From Limosilactobacillus reuteri subsp. reuteri (GTDB lineage: Bacteria > Bacillota > Bacilli > Lactobacillales > Lactobacillaceae): a stretch of 64,000 nt of DNA. The position numbers and the translations under genes are program-made. The stretch is taken from NCBI RefSeq assembly GCF_000016825.1, contig NC_009513.1, positions 317,501 to 381,500 of the forward strand, written 5' to 3'. Each line of letters opens with the position of its first letter. Within the stretch, counting starts at the first letter, position 1. Positions 45,169 to 54,751 of the stretch are shown here, piece after piece. The notes below the pieces were generated by a model, which saw nothing but the letters and a program-made list of their open reading frames with translations, was not told the origin of the DNA and ran no database searches.

Positions 45169-45399
45169 CTATTTTTTGGAAAGTTGTTGCTTAGCATCTT
45201 CATACCCGTCAACATAGTCACGAAGAGCATGCATCTTACCTTTAATAAACTTATTGGTAACATTAATAATGCGTTGTGGATACTTCCGGAAGGGTTCCAG
45301 TGCCTTATAATCCTTAACGGCCTGATCATAACCTTTTTGGTATGCGTTTGTTGCATCTTTTTGGCTATTTGACGTAGGACAATTTTTCTTTTTAAACAT
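45169..45399 (-). CDS. Small hypothetical protein
   Basis: A 76-residue, basic, soluble protein (MFKKKNCPTSNSQKDATNAY). It contains AYQKGYDQAVKDYKAL and DYVDGYEDAKQQL, heptad-like repeats of YxxGYxxA. GAGGTGAT precedes ATG 45399; the longer frame to 45459 has no RBS. It is between the divergent-looking neighbours and probably has its own promoter. No function is claimed. Confidence 0.75.
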   Translation of the reverse strand: MFKKKNCPTSNSQKDATNAYQKGYDQAVKDYKALEPFRKYPQRIINVTNKFIKGKMHALRDYVDGYEDAKQQLSKK

Positions 45400-45492
45400 A
45401 ATTATCACCTCTTTTGTTTTCCTACCATGATAGTAACAAGTATATAAATTCAATTCCAATAATATGGTATAAAAATAAAAATGTTATACAAT

Positions 45493-45536
45493 AATAAAAA
45501 TGCTGATTAAAAACTTTTAACCAGCATTTTTATTAT
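45493..45536. terminator. Terminator between mscL and the small protein
   Basis: AAAAATGCTG and CAGCATTTTT pair across an imperfect inner stem (ATTAAAAACTTTTAAC). T tracts occur on both strands; it should end mscL on the minus strand. Confidence 0.8.
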
Positions 45537-45904
45537 TCTTTATTCTTTTTCAGAAGTTCAGTAATTTCTTTAAGGTACATAACTTCTTCACTTGGAGCTT
45601 CTGTTTTTTTATCTTCTTTTTTGCGGAATGTATTGATTGCTTTTACCATTAAGAAAACAACAAAGGAGATAATCAGGAAGTTAATGACTGCATTTAGGAA
45701 ACTTCCGTATTTAAACTGAGCATCGCCGACCGTCAAAACAAGGTTAGATAGGTCAATTCGACCAATGAATAAACCAATAAGGGGGTTAATAAGGTTATTA
45801 ACTAAGGACTTTACGATTGAGGTAAAAGCTGCACCAACAATTATCCCAACTGCCATGTCAATAACGTTACCGCGGGCAATAAATGTCTTGAATTCTTTTA
45901 ACAT
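45533..45904 (-). CDS. mscL: Large-conductance mechanosensitive channel
   Basis: A 123-residue membrane channel that opens under hypo-osmotic shock. The family start [31 protein letters not shown] and GRIDLSN, plus two helices with a charged C-terminal helix, are clear. AGGAGGCC lies upstream. Confidence 0.97.
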   Translation of the reverse strand: MLKEFKTFIARGNVIDMAVGIIVGAAFTSIVKSLVNNLINPLIGLFIGRIDLSNLVLTVGDAQFKYGSFLNAVINFLIISFVVFLMVKAINTFRKKEDKKTEAPSEEVMYLKEITELLKKNKE

Positions 45905-46093
45905 AAAATAGGCCTCCTTCTAGCTTTAGAGGGGAACAACTTCAATTATGATTATATCAAACAGAATTATATGCTTAGGGCTTTTATGAGATGACATAAG
46001 GAGATTTAATTTATTTTTAAATAATAATTGCATATTATATCAAACCATTATATTATATGACATATAATATTACAGCTAAAAAGGAGGGATAGA

Positions 46094-46426
46094 ATGAAGA
46101 TTCAAATTACAGCTGACTTACTCGATGGGATGGTTTTAGCAATTCTTGAACACAAAGATTACTATGGATATGCTTTAACCCAGCGAATGCAATCAGCTAT
46201 TACCATTTCCGAATCAACAATGTATCCCGTTTTACGCCGGTTAAAAAAAGACGGTTATTTAATAACTTATGATCAGCCTTACCAGGGACGGAATCGCCGT
46301 TATTATCAAATTACGAAAGCCGGTAAGGAGCATTTACAACGTATTCGTAAGTTATGGACTGATTATAAAAATAGTTTAGATGGTATTTTTTATGGGTTAG
46401 GTGAGGGAGAAGATAAAGATGAATGA
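46094..46426 (+). CDS. PadR family transcriptional regulator
   Basis: A 110-residue winged-helix regulator: LLDGMVLAILEHKDYYGYALTQRM, STMYPVLRRLKKDGYLITYDQPYQGRNRRYYQITKAGKEHL. PadR proteins sense small molecules and repress nearby operons. AAGGAGGGA precedes the ATG. It overlaps the next gene by 8 nt and heads a three-gene operon. Confidence 0.95.
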   Translation: MKIQITADLLDGMVLAILEHKDYYGYALTQRMQSAITISESTMYPVLRRLKKDGYLITYDQPYQGRNRRYYQITKAGKEHLQRIRKLWTDYKNSLDGIFYGLGEGEDKDE

Positions 46427-47030
46427 ACGTCAAAAATACATTAATGATTTATCAATATATTTAAGACAATTAACTGATGAAGAACGAAATGATGCCTTAG
46501 AATTTTATGATGAATATATTGCCGACGCTGGACTGGAGACCCGAACAGCGATTGAAGAAAGGCTAGGAACGCCACGACAGTTAAGTCATAAGATATTAGC
46601 TGATTATTCAATTAAAGCTAATAATGAATCGATCAAAGAAGGACATCCTGCTTCGCCTCATTCTAGTTGGCGTGTCTTTTGGTGGGTGCTAGTGGCAATT
46701 ATTACTTCCCCAATAACGTTTGGACTAGGAATTGCCGTATTAGCACTATTGTTGGCAGCAGGGGGAGTCGCCTTAAGTTTGATTGTTGGAATAGTTGCTT
46801 TGATCTTCGGAGTTGCCGTTATAGCAATTGTGTCCCTTTATATTGGAATTGGTTTACTTGCGACAAACTTGTTCAGTGGACTATTTTATCTTGGATTAGG
46901 AGTGACCCTCATTGGCTTATTCCTTGTTTGTTTGCCTTTAATCTACTGGTTAATCAGAGTTATTGTTCAAGGGATTGCCAACTTTGCTAAGTTCATTTAT
47001 GCAAAAGTGCAGGCAAGGAGGAAAAAGTAA
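46419..47030 (+). CDS. DUF1700 family membrane protein
   Basis: A 203-residue protein. The N-terminal cytoplasmic helix pair (YLRQLTDEERNDALEFYDEYIADAG, RLGTPRQLSHKILADY) is the DUF1700/HAAS signature, followed by about four membrane helices and a basic tail. It usually partners with PadR and DUF4097 proteins in envelope-stress responses. ATG 46419 follows GAGGGAGA; it is followed directly by the next gene. Confidence 0.9.
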   Translation: MNERQKYINDLSIYLRQLTDEERNDALEFYDEYIADAGLETRTAIEERLGTPRQLSHKILADYSIKANNESIKEGHPASPHSSWRVFWWVLVAIITSPITFGLGIAVLALLLAAGGVALSLIVGIVALIFGVAVIAIVSLYIGIGLLATNLFSGLFYLGLGVTLIGLFLVCLPLIYWLIRVIVQGIANFAKFIYAKVQARRKK

Positions 47031-47786
47031 ATGAAAAGAATATTTAAGATAGGAGTAATTGTTTTAATCTTAGGAGTAATCCTCCTCGGAATAGGCTTCT
47101 TTAATAATGGTAATAAGGCCATTTATTTTGAGAACAATCGTCCAGCAATCTTTCATTCTCACACTAAAACAATAAGTACTAATAAAGCTTTTGAACGGAT
47201 TGATATCTCAGCATCGACGGCTAATGTAATAGTTCGTGAAGGCAAGAAATATCAGATTACTTATTCTGGCATAAGCAGGCATACTCCAGCTGTAACTGTT
47301 CATAATAACGTTGCTTCAATTCGCCAAACTGGTGGCTTTCCGCTTGTCTTTAACTTTAATGATTATCAGCCCCACCAAGATTTAATCATTGTGACTATCC
47401 CACATGATCAAGCCTTAGCTGGTCGTATTCATTTAGAGAGTGGTGATCTAACAGTTTCTAAAGTTAAAATGGACAATATTGATGTTAACAGTGACGCAGG
47501 CGAGGTTGAATACCGTCAAGTTACATTACGCGGAGGAAGTACAAAACTCTCGTCAGGTAACTTCACAGGACATGATTTAACAGTTCAGGGACAATATACT
47601 GTTAATAATCAATCTGGTGATAATACAGTCACAAGTACAACAGTTGATGGGTATTTCCTGAAAACTGAAGATGGTGATAATGAGCTTAATGGTGAAGATA
47701 AAGGTGAAGAACCCTTGCATCAAAATGATGATGCAGAAAATGTACTCCGCTTAATAACACAATCTGGTGATAATGAAGTAAATTGA
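47031..47786 (+). CDS. DUF4097 (putative adhesin) protein
   Basis: A 251-residue protein with an N-terminal membrane anchor helix (IFKIGVIVLILGVILLGIGFF) and an extracellular beta-helix-like domain with repeating DITVRE-type strands (ISASTANVIVREGKKY, LESGDLTVSKVKMDNIDV, LSSGNFTGHDL). LiaG-like proteins share this design. Its ATG directly follows the DUF1700 stop codon, with AGGAGG at the end of that gene. The terminator follows. Confidence 0.9.
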   Translation: MKRIFKIGVIVLILGVILLGIGFFNNGNKAIYFENNRPAIFHSHTKTISTNKAFERIDISASTANVIVREGKKYQITYSGISRHTPAVTVHNNVASIRQTGGFPLVFNFNDYQPHQDLIIVTIPHDQALAGRIHLESGDLTVSKVKMDNIDVNSDAGEVEYRQVTLRGGSTKLSSGNFTGHDLTVQGQYTVNNQSGDNTVTSTTVDGYFLKTEDGDNELNGEDKGEEPLHQNDDAENVLRLITQSGDNEVN

Positions 47787-47802
47787 TTTAGCTGAAATTA
47801 AT

Positions 47803-47836
47803 AAAAGGCCCTCGACAGATATCGAGGGCCTTTTTA
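47803..47836 (+). terminator. Terminator of the PadR operon, bidirectional with adhE
   Basis: AAAAGGCCCTCGA (47803-47815) pairs with TCGAGGGCCTTTT (47822-47834). It separates converging operons. Confidence 0.95.
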
Positions 47837-47873
47837 ATAGGAGAAAAGTCTTAATTTTTAATTATGCGCTGGA

Positions 47874-50510
47874 TTATTTTTCTTCAACGCCAGTACCATC
47901 GTAGCAACGTTCAAGTAATTCCTTGAGTTGGCTAACAAGTGGTTCAACTGGGTTAGTAGTAGTACATTGATCTTCGTAAGCTAAGCGAGCAAGATCGTCA
48001 ACCGCCTTATCAAATTCTTCACGTGTAACACCATTGTCCTTAAGACTAAGCTTAACACCACATTCGTGAGCAAGTTCGATAACTTTCTTAGCATATGCTT
48101 CAGCTAATTCTTCATCAGTGTTGCCTTTCAAACCAATGAACCGTGCAATGTCAGCGTAGTCCTTAGTTGCATGGTAAGTCTCATAGTGAGGCCAGAGAGC
48201 AAGCTTTTGTGGACGTTTTGCGTTAAAGCGAATTACTTGTGGCATTGCAATAGCGATAAGCAAACCGTGAGGAAGACCGAATGCTCCACCCATCTTGTGG
48301 GCAAGGGAGTGGTTAATTCCTAAGAAGGCTTGACCAAATGCCATCCCGGCCATTGTTGAGAAGTCGTGCATCTTACGACGAGCTAACTTATCACCTTGAA
48401 CTGACTTAGGAAGGTTTTCCATAACACCCTTGATGGTTTGTAGTGACCAACCACGAGTGTAGTCAGTTGCCATAACAGAAACATATGATTCAGTAGCGTG
48501 ACATAAAACATCTAGTCCAGTCCAAGCAGTAGTTTTTGCTGGAACAGTTTCAACGAATTGTGAGTCAACGATTGCAATGTTTGGTGTTAAGGCGTAGTCA
48601 GCAAGTGGGTACTTAACATGAGTTTTTGAATCGGTAATAACCGCAAATGGAGTAACTTCTGAACCAGTACCTGATGTAGTAGGGATACCAATAAGTTGAG
48701 ACTTAGTAGGCTTCTTGATTTGGTAAGCACGCTTCCGAATATCAAGGTACTTTTGCATAACCCCATACCATGAAGTTTCTGGGTGCTCATAGAACATCCA
48801 CATAGCCTTAGCAGCATCCATTGGTGAACCACCACCAAGAGCAATAATTGTATCAGGTTTGAAGTCATTCATCATGGCAACACCTTTTTCAACAGTGTTT
48901 GTTGATGGATCTTCTTCAACGTCATCAAATACTAAGAAAGCAGTGTTGTTTTGGCGTTGACGCAATTGATCGATAACACGTTGAACGTAACCACGCTTGC
49001 TCATTCCAGGACCAGTAACGATGAATGCCCGGTTAATGTTTGGAATATCTTGCAATTCTTTTAGTGAGTTGCGTTGAAAGTATACTTTTGGGGGAATCTT
49101 AACCCATTGACGGTTTTCACGCCGCTTTGCAATTGTTTTGATGTTTAAGAGGTCCCAATCAGTAACGTTGTGAGAAATTGAGTTACTACCGTATGAACCA
49201 GTACCTAAAGTAAGGGATGGAGTCATGTTGTTGTAGATGTTACCAATACCACCAATACCAGATGGGGAGTTAACAATGATCCGTGAAGCACGCATTTCAA
49301 GACCGTACTTAGTAGCTAAATCATCATCAAGGGTGTGAATAGCAGCAGTGTGACCTTCACCACCGTAGTGTAATAATTGAGCACAGATATCAAAGGCATT
49401 TTCGTGAGAGGTTGCCTTGTACATTGTTAATACTGGTGAAAGCTTTTCAGCTGAAAGTGGGTACTTGTCACCAACACCTTCGTATTCAGCAATGATAACC
49501 TTAGTGTTGTCAGGTACTTTAATACCACACATGTCAGCAATAGCATTAGCTGAACGACCAGCGATTGGACCACGAACTTGATGACGATCTGGGTCAATAA
49601 AGCCATCAGTAAATTTATCAATTTCGTTTGGCTTCAAGAAGTAACAGTTCCACTTTTGGAATTCTTCTTTAACCTTGTCGTAGATTTCTTCATCAACAAC
49701 AACTGAGTTTTCAGTGGCACAAATCATACCGTTATCGAATGTCTTAGAAAGAACGATGTCGTAAACAGAACGTTCGATGTTGGCAGTTTTTTCGATGTAA
49801 GCAGGACCGTTACCAGGACCAACACCAAGAGCAGGGTTACCAGAACTGTAGGCAGCCTTAACTAATGAAGGACCACCGGTTGCTAAAATAGTAGCAGTAT
49901 TAGGGTGTTGGAGTAATGCGGTAGTGTTTTCGCGGGTACTTTCAGGGAGCCATTGAATCATGTTCTTTGGCGCACCGGCTTTTTCAGCAGCTTCTTGGAG
50001 AATCTTTGCAGTCTTGATAGATGACTTCATTGCTTGACGGTGGAAAGAAAAGATGATTGTATTCCGTGTCTTAGCACTAATGATTGATTTGAAGATCGTT
50101 GTTGAAGTAGGGTTAGTAACTGGAACAATTCCGGCAATGACACCAAGTGGATCAGCAATTTTGATAGTTTGGTCTTCATCATTGTCTTCGATAATACCAA
50201 CAGTCTTATCGTGACGGATGTTGTTCCAAATGTATTCACTTGCGTAGATGTTCTTGATAGCCTTATCTTCAGCAACCCCACGACCAGTTTCGTTAGCAGC
50301 ATCAACAGCTAAGTCCATGTGGTGTTCTTCGGCAGCGAGAGCCATTGCCTGACAAATCTTGTCAACTTGTTCTTGTGAATAGTAACGTAACTTTTCAAAA
50401 GCAGCTTGACTCTTAGTCATTAAATCGTCAACTAGCTTTTGGGCGTTTTGCTTTTTTTCTTCAGCAGTTAATTCTTTCTTTTCAACTTGTTTCTTGTTGT
50501 TAGCAGGCAT
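47874..50510 (-). CDS. adhE: Bifunctional acetaldehyde-CoA/alcohol dehydrogenase AdhE
   Basis: An 878-residue enzyme reducing acetyl-CoA to ethanol in two NADH steps, key to heterofermentative redox balance. The N-terminal aldehyde dehydrogenase has the catalytic Cys in NGMICATENSVVVDEE. The C-terminal iron-dependent alcohol dehydrogenase has GGGSPMDAAKAMW, GIPTTSGTGSEVTPFAVI and the iron-binding HSLAHKMGGAFGLPHG. The long form forms spirosomes. ATG 50510 (MPANNKKQ) follows AAGGAG by 9 nt; a longer frame to 50531 lacks an RBS. It is monocistronic. Confidence 0.97.
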   Translation of the reverse strand: MPANNKKQVEKKELTAEEKKQNAQKLVDDLMTKSQAAFEKLRYYSQEQVDKICQAMALAAEEHHMDLAVDAANETGRGVAEDKAIKNIYASEYIWNNIRHDKTVGIIEDNDEDQTIKIADPLGVIAGIVPVTNPTSTTIFKSIISAKTRNTIIFSFHRQAMKSSIKTAKILQEAAEKAGAPKNMIQWLPESTRENTTALLQHPNTATILATGGPSLVKAAYSSGNPALGVGPGNGPAYIEKTANIERSVYDIVLSKTFDNGMICATENSVVVDEEIYDKVKEEFQKWNCYFLKPNEIDKFTDGFIDPDRHQVRGPIAGRSANAIADMCGIKVPDNTKVIIAEYEGVGDKYPLSAEKLSPVLTMYKATSHENAFDICAQLLHYGGEGHTAAIHTLDDDLATKYGLEMRASRIIVNSPSGIGGIGNIYNNMTPSLTLGTGSYGSNSISHNVTDWDLLNIKTIAKRRENRQWVKIPPKVYFQRNSLKELQDIPNINRAFIVTGPGMSKRGYVQRVIDQLRQRQNNTAFLVFDDVEEDPSTNTVEKGVAMMNDFKPDTIIALGGGSPMDAAKAMWMFYEHPETSWYGVMQKYLDIRKRAYQIKKPTKSQLIGIPTTSGTGSEVTPFAVITDSKTHVKYPLADYALTPNIAIVDSQFVETVPAKTTAWTGLDVLCHATESYVSVMATDYTRGWSLQTIKGVMENLPKSVQGDKLARRKMHDFSTMAGMAFGQAFLGINHSLAHKMGGAFGLPHGLLIAIAMPQVIRFNAKRPQKLALWPHYETYHATKDYADIARFIGLKGNTDEELAEAYAKKVIELAHECGVKLSLKDNGVTREEFDKAVDDLARLAYEDQCTTTNPVEPLVSQLKELLERCYDGTGVEEK

Positions 50511-50540
50511 AATTGAAATCTCCTTTTTCAATTCTTTTCT

Positions 50541-50614
50541 TTGTTAACCTTTGAACATGTATAATGTTACTACATTTTTTTGCTTTGTAAATACCTTTGT
50601 GAACATTTAAACAA
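50541..50614 (-). promoter_or_regulatory. Two Rex-like dyads upstream of adhE
   Basis: TTGTTAACCTTTGAACAT (50541-50558) and TTGTGAACATTTAAACAA (50597-50614) resemble the NADH-sensing Rex operator TTGTGAANNNNTTCACAA, each with mismatches in one half. adhE is a classic Rex target. The remaining 50615-50832 is AT-rich and holds no gene that I can support. Confidence 0.4.
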
Positions 50615-50832
50615 TGGTTGTTTTGTATGAATTCGCTTACAATATTGTCTTTATAATACTTTTATAGCAGCAAAAAACATTGGTATTATTTTTGAGATTA
50701 AGAGATGATAGATTTGCATACTGTTATTAATTGAAGTCTATTTCACAAATAGAATATAAAAGCGAATATATTAATTTAACTCGGCTAGTTATTAAGTTAA
50801 CTAATCATTAACAGATTATTATTGGGAATAAT

Positions 50833-50867
50833 AAAAAAGCCACCATTCAGAAATGGTAGCTTTTTTA
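50833..50867. terminator. Terminator of nrdF (bidirectional)
   Basis: AAAAAAGCCACCATT (50833-50847) pairs with AATGGTAGCTTTTTT (50852-50866), with one mismatch. Confidence 0.88.
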
Positions 50868-51887
50868 TTAATCGCAGGCATTAATGTCTTTTCCCGCGTT
50901 TGGATCTTTAACGTCATAATCACTATCATTCATTGCTTCAACGGCACCCATGCGATATCCATTGCCGACTTGGCTAAAAAAATCGTGGTTAGAAGTAGAA
51001 GTAGAAATTCCGTTCATAACAACTGGGTTAACATCAGAAGCGGTATCAGGGAATAGTGGATCTTGACCAAGGTTCATCAATGCCTTATTAGCGTTGTAAC
51101 GGATGAAGGTTAAAACATCATCTGTCCAACCAACTTGATCATAAAGAAGATGAGTGTATTTTTCTTCATTATCATATAATTCATAAAGGAAATTATACAT
51201 CCAATCTTTCATATCTTGTTGTTGCTTTTCCGTTCGATCACGTAAGCCGACTTGGAACTTGTATCCAATGTATGTCCCGTGAACTGATTCGTCCCGTAAA
51301 ATTAGCTTAATGATTTCAGCCACATTGTTTAATTTGTTGTGACCAAGATAATAAAGGGGAGTGTAGAAACCAGAGTAGAATAAGAAAGTTTCAAGAAAAA
51401 CGTTGGCTACTTTCTTTTTGAGTGGGTCTTGACTTGGATCAAGGTACATATTTGCAATTTTGACAGCCTTGTTTTGCAAGTATTCTTCTGTATCGGACCA
51501 TTCAAAGATTTCTTTGATTTGGTCTGGGGTATTAAGAGTAGAGAAAATAGTTGAGTAACTCTTAGCATGAACTGATTCCATAAATTGGATGTTATTAAGA
51601 ACTGCTGTTTCATGAGGAGTTTTAACATCTTCTTTAAGGGCAGTTAATCCTGCTTCTGATTGAACAGTATCAAGAAGGGTTAAACCACCAAAAACATGTC
51701 CGACAGTCCATTGATGATCGTCATCTAATTCACGCCAATCATCCATATCATTGGCAACAGGAATTCGTGTATCAAGCCAGAACTGTTCTGTTAGCTTTTC
51801 CCAGGTAGCTTTATCGATCATGTCGGAAACTTCATTCCAATTGATTGCTTTATATTGATTTACAGGTTTAAATTCTTCCAGTTTCAT
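50868..51887 (-). CDS. nrdF: Class Ib ribonucleotide reductase beta subunit NrdF
   Basis: A 339-residue small subunit generating the radical for aerobic reduction of ribonucleotides. Conserved metal-ligand helices are visible: ESVHAKSYSTIFSTL, LFYSGFYTPLYYLG, and RDESVHGTYIG. ATG 51887 follows GGAGGAGC; the longer frame to 51935 is not supported by an RBS. It is third in nrdH-nrdE-nrdF order. Confidence 0.96.
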   Translation of the reverse strand: MKLEEFKPVNQYKAINWNEVSDMIDKATWEKLTEQFWLDTRIPVANDMDDWRELDDDHQWTVGHVFGGLTLLDTVQSEAGLTALKEDVKTPHETAVLNNIQFMESVHAKSYSTIFSTLNTPDQIKEIFEWSDTEEYLQNKAVKIANMYLDPSQDPLKKKVANVFLETFLFYSGFYTPLYYLGHNKLNNVAEIIKLILRDESVHGTYIGYKFQVGLRDRTEKQQQDMKDWMYNFLYELYDNEEKYTHLLYDQVGWTDDVLTFIRYNANKALMNLGQDPLFPDTASDVNPVVMNGISTSTSNHDFFSQVGNGYRMGAVEAMNDSDYDVKDPNAGKDINACD

Positions 51888-52001
51888 TGATTGAGCTCCT
51901 CCAAATACGTTGCTTTTAATAAATCGAGATACCAAAAGCCATTTGTATACATAATATCAAGTTTACCAGTGCCCAACGTTTAAATCAAATTCTGATTAGG
52001 C

Positions 52002-54173
52002 TTAGATAACACAGCTTTCACATTGGTTTGCACCAATTTCATCGCTATCGTCAGTAAACGTTCGAATGTAGTAAATTGACTTAATACCGCGTTTATAGGC
52101 ATAGTGCCGTAAGATATTTAAATCACGAGTCGTCATTTTATCTGTTCGTCCATTTTTCCATTCGTAAAGGCCTGCTGGGATTGTTGACCGCATAAAGAGG
52201 GTCATTGAAAGAGATTGATCGATGTGCTGTTGTGCAGCGGCGTAAGTGTCAATAACCTTTCGCATATCCATATCGTAAGCTGAACGATAGTAAGGCATCG
52301 TGTCGTTTGAAAGATATGGGGCAGGGTAATAAATTTTACCGATCATCTTTTCTTGGCGCTCTTCAACACGATTAATGATTGGATGTAGACTAGCAGTCGA
52401 ATCGTTAATGTAGGAAGTTGAACCGTTTGGCGCTACAGCAAGACGGTATTGATTGTAAAGACCATCTTGCATTACATTTTCTTTCAACTTCTTCCAATCT
52501 TCAATTCCAGGGATAAAAATACCTTCAAAAAGACCTTTAACAACATCTGATTGTGGTCCCCAATCCTTAGTGACATATTTGTCAAAGTAGGAACCATCCG
52601 CATATTTACTGTTCTCAAAATCGTGGAAAGTTTCCTGCCGCTCTTTGGCAATTTCATTTGATGCCACTAATGACCAATAATTTAAGAGCATAAAGTAAAC
52701 ACCTGTGAATTCAATCGCAACCGGGCTTCCGTATTGAATATGGTGCTTAGCGAGGTAGCTATGCAATCCCATTGCACCCAAACCAACTGAATGGGCAAGC
52801 CGATTTCCGTTTTGAATAGTTGGGACAACATCTAGGTCTTCTACGTCACTGATTCGGGTTAATCCCCGCATCATTGCCTTAATCGATTTACCAAAGTCAG
52901 GGCTTTCCATCATATTAGCAATATTGGTTGACCCAAGATTACAACTGATATCAATTCCCATTTCAGAATATGATTGATCATCATTTACTTGCGCTGGTAC
53001 TTGTACTTGAGCAATCTCTGAACATAAATTACTCATCACAATTTTTCCATTAATCGGATTATCTCGATTTTCTGTATCAATGTTGATAATGTAAGGATAG
53101 CCTGATTCTTGTTGGAGTTTGCTGATTTCATCTTCTAAGTCACGGGCATTAACTTTCTTCTTGCGAATATCATCGTTTGCTACTAAATTGTTGTATTCTT
53201 TTGTGATATCGACGTAGGAGAATGGCATTCCGTATACTCGTTCAACATCATAGGGACTAAACAAGTACATATCAGCATTTTGCTCTACTAATTCGTAAAA
53301 CTTATCAGGAACCGTAATTCCGAGAGAGAGGGTCTTTAAGCGAATCTTTTCATCAGCGTTTTCCTTTTTTGCTCCTAAGAATTCAATAATATCAGGATGG
53401 AAAACACTAAGGTAAACGACTCCAGCTCCCTGTCGCTGTCCCAGTTGATTGGAGTAGGAAAAACTATCTTCTAACAACTTCATTACAGGAACAACTCCAC
53501 TAGCAGCACCTTGTATTTTCTTGATTGGGGCACCAGCTTCACGAAGGTTGCTTAAATTAATTCCAACACCACCACCAATTTTAGAAAGTTGGAGGGCAGA
53601 ATTGATTGTTCGACCAATGGTATTCATGTCGTCCGTTGTTTGAATCGCAAAGCAAGAAACAAATTCTCCCCGGCGTTTACGCCCAACGTTAAGGAATGTT
53701 GGAGTTGCGGGTTGATAACGTTGATGGATGATTTCATCAGCGAGCTGCATTGCTAACTCTTCATCACCATTAGCGAGGTAAAGAGCATTCATTGCGACCC
53801 GATCAATATAGTTTTCAAGGTAGTACTCTTTATCATTTGTCCGTAAGGCATATTGGGCATAGAACTTGTAAGCAGCCATAAAAGAATGGAAGTGGAAGTT
53901 TTGTGCTTTTAAATAATCGTAAAGCTTTTCAATGAACGCTTCACTATATTTATTCATAAAAGTTTCTTCAATATAATCATTTTCTTCTAACCATTGAAAA
54001 CGCTCTTTTAATGAAGAAAATCTTTTGGTATTTGGCTCAACATTATTTTTGATAAAGTCTTCTAAGGCCAATTTATCTTTATCTAGTTGAATTTGTCCGT
54101 TTTTAGGGATATTTACTTCGTTGTTATAATCGTAATATTTAACTTTGGTCATATCGATATCAGATAACGCCAT
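52002..54173 (-). CDS. nrdE: Class Ib ribonucleotide reductase alpha subunit NrdE
   Basis: A 723-residue catalytic subunit. The substrate-site segments are seen: SCFAIQTTDDMNTIGRTINSALQLSKIGGGVG, GAMGLHSYLAKH, NLCSEI and the C-terminal redox pair CESC. The C-terminal tail is reduced by the adjacent NrdH glutaredoxin. It has AAAGTGAG upstream of ATG. Confidence 0.97.
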   Translation of the reverse strand: MALSDIDMTKVKYYDYNNEVNIPKNGQIQLDKDKLALEDFIKNNVEPNTKRFSSLKERFQWLEENDYIEETFMNKYSEAFIEKLYDYLKAQNFHFHSFMAAYKFYAQYALRTNDKEYYLENYIDRVAMNALYLANGDEELAMQLADEIIHQRYQPATPTFLNVGRKRRGEFVSCFAIQTTDDMNTIGRTINSALQLSKIGGGVGINLSNLREAGAPIKKIQGAASGVVPVMKLLEDSFSYSNQLGQRQGAGVVYLSVFHPDIIEFLGAKKENADEKIRLKTLSLGITVPDKFYELVEQNADMYLFSPYDVERVYGMPFSYVDITKEYNNLVANDDIRKKKVNARDLEDEISKLQQESGYPYIINIDTENRDNPINGKIVMSNLCSEIAQVQVPAQVNDDQSYSEMGIDISCNLGSTNIANMMESPDFGKSIKAMMRGLTRISDVEDLDVVPTIQNGNRLAHSVGLGAMGLHSYLAKHHIQYGSPVAIEFTGVYFMLLNYWSLVASNEIAKERQETFHDFENSKYADGSYFDKYVTKDWGPQSDVVKGLFEGIFIPGIEDWKKLKENVMQDGLYNQYRLAVAPNGSTSYINDSTASLHPIINRVEERQEKMIGKIYYPAPYLSNDTMPYYRSAYDMDMRKVIDTYAAAQQHIDQSLSMTLFMRSTIPAGLYEWKNGRTDKMTTRDLNILRHYAYKRGIKSIYYIRTFTDDSDEIGANQCESCVI

Positions 54174-54272
54174 ATTAATAACTCACTTTCTGAATTAATT
54201 TGATTATGTCAATAAAGAAGCCAGTACACCAATAGCGAATTGATGCCTGGCAAAATATTAGTTTATTTAAAC

Positions 54273-54494
54273 TTAGGCAAGTTGGTTTAATTGATCAGGA
54301 CGAAAGCCAGAAAAAGCTTGACCGTTAGGAAGCTTTACAACTGGAGTCGCCATAAAACCCTCCGACTTAAGTTGCGATATGTATTCTGGTTGTTCATCGA
54401 TGTTGTGTTCAATAAATGAAATTTTGTGCTGTTCAAGGAAACGTTTTGTCATCTTGCATTGGATACAATTATTTTTTGAAAATACAGTTACCAT
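54273..54494 (-). CDS. nrdH: Glutaredoxin-like protein NrdH
   Basis: A 73-residue thioredoxin-fold electron donor for NrdE. The redox motif is C10-IQ-C13 within VFSKNNCIQCKMTKRFLEQ, and SGFRPDQLNQL is the NrdH-specific C-terminal end. ATG 54494 follows AGGAGG by 10 nt; a GTG at 54500 is closer to it. It is the first gene of the nrdHEF operon; nrdI is not present nearby. Confidence 0.95.
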   Translation of the reverse strand: MVTVFSKNNCIQCKMTKRFLEQHKISFIEHNIDEQPEYISQLKSEGFMATPVVKLPNGQAFSGFRPDQLNQLA

Positions 54495-54568
54495 CTTCAC
54501 GAGGCCTCCTAAACGATTAGTCGATGTTTTCTAGTATAACGGTGAATCAGAAAAAATCAATTAAAAAA

Positions 54569-54615
54569 GCACTATATTTCGTGCTTGCGAAATAGTGAAA
54601 CACAATATATAGTAC
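54569..54615 (-). promoter_or_regulatory. Paired NrdR boxes upstream of nrdHEF
   Basis: GCACTATATTTCGTGC (54569-54584) and ACACAATATATAGTAC (54600-54615) match the NrdR consensus (ACACWATATATWGTGT-like). They are separated by 15 bp, so their starts are 31 bp apart, the spacing known for NrdR boxes (three helical turns). A -10-like TATAGT on the minus strand overlaps the first box, fitting repression when dATP is high. Confidence 0.85.
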
Positions 54616-54751
54616 TTGAACTGGCGATTGACATCTGTGAAACTTTTTTTGATAAAATGCCTAAGCAGGTGATGAATAAAATTAATTTGAAAAACCAGTC
54701 TATTATTATACACTTAAAAGCAGGGTAATTTTAAGTACTTGGAGAAAAAGA

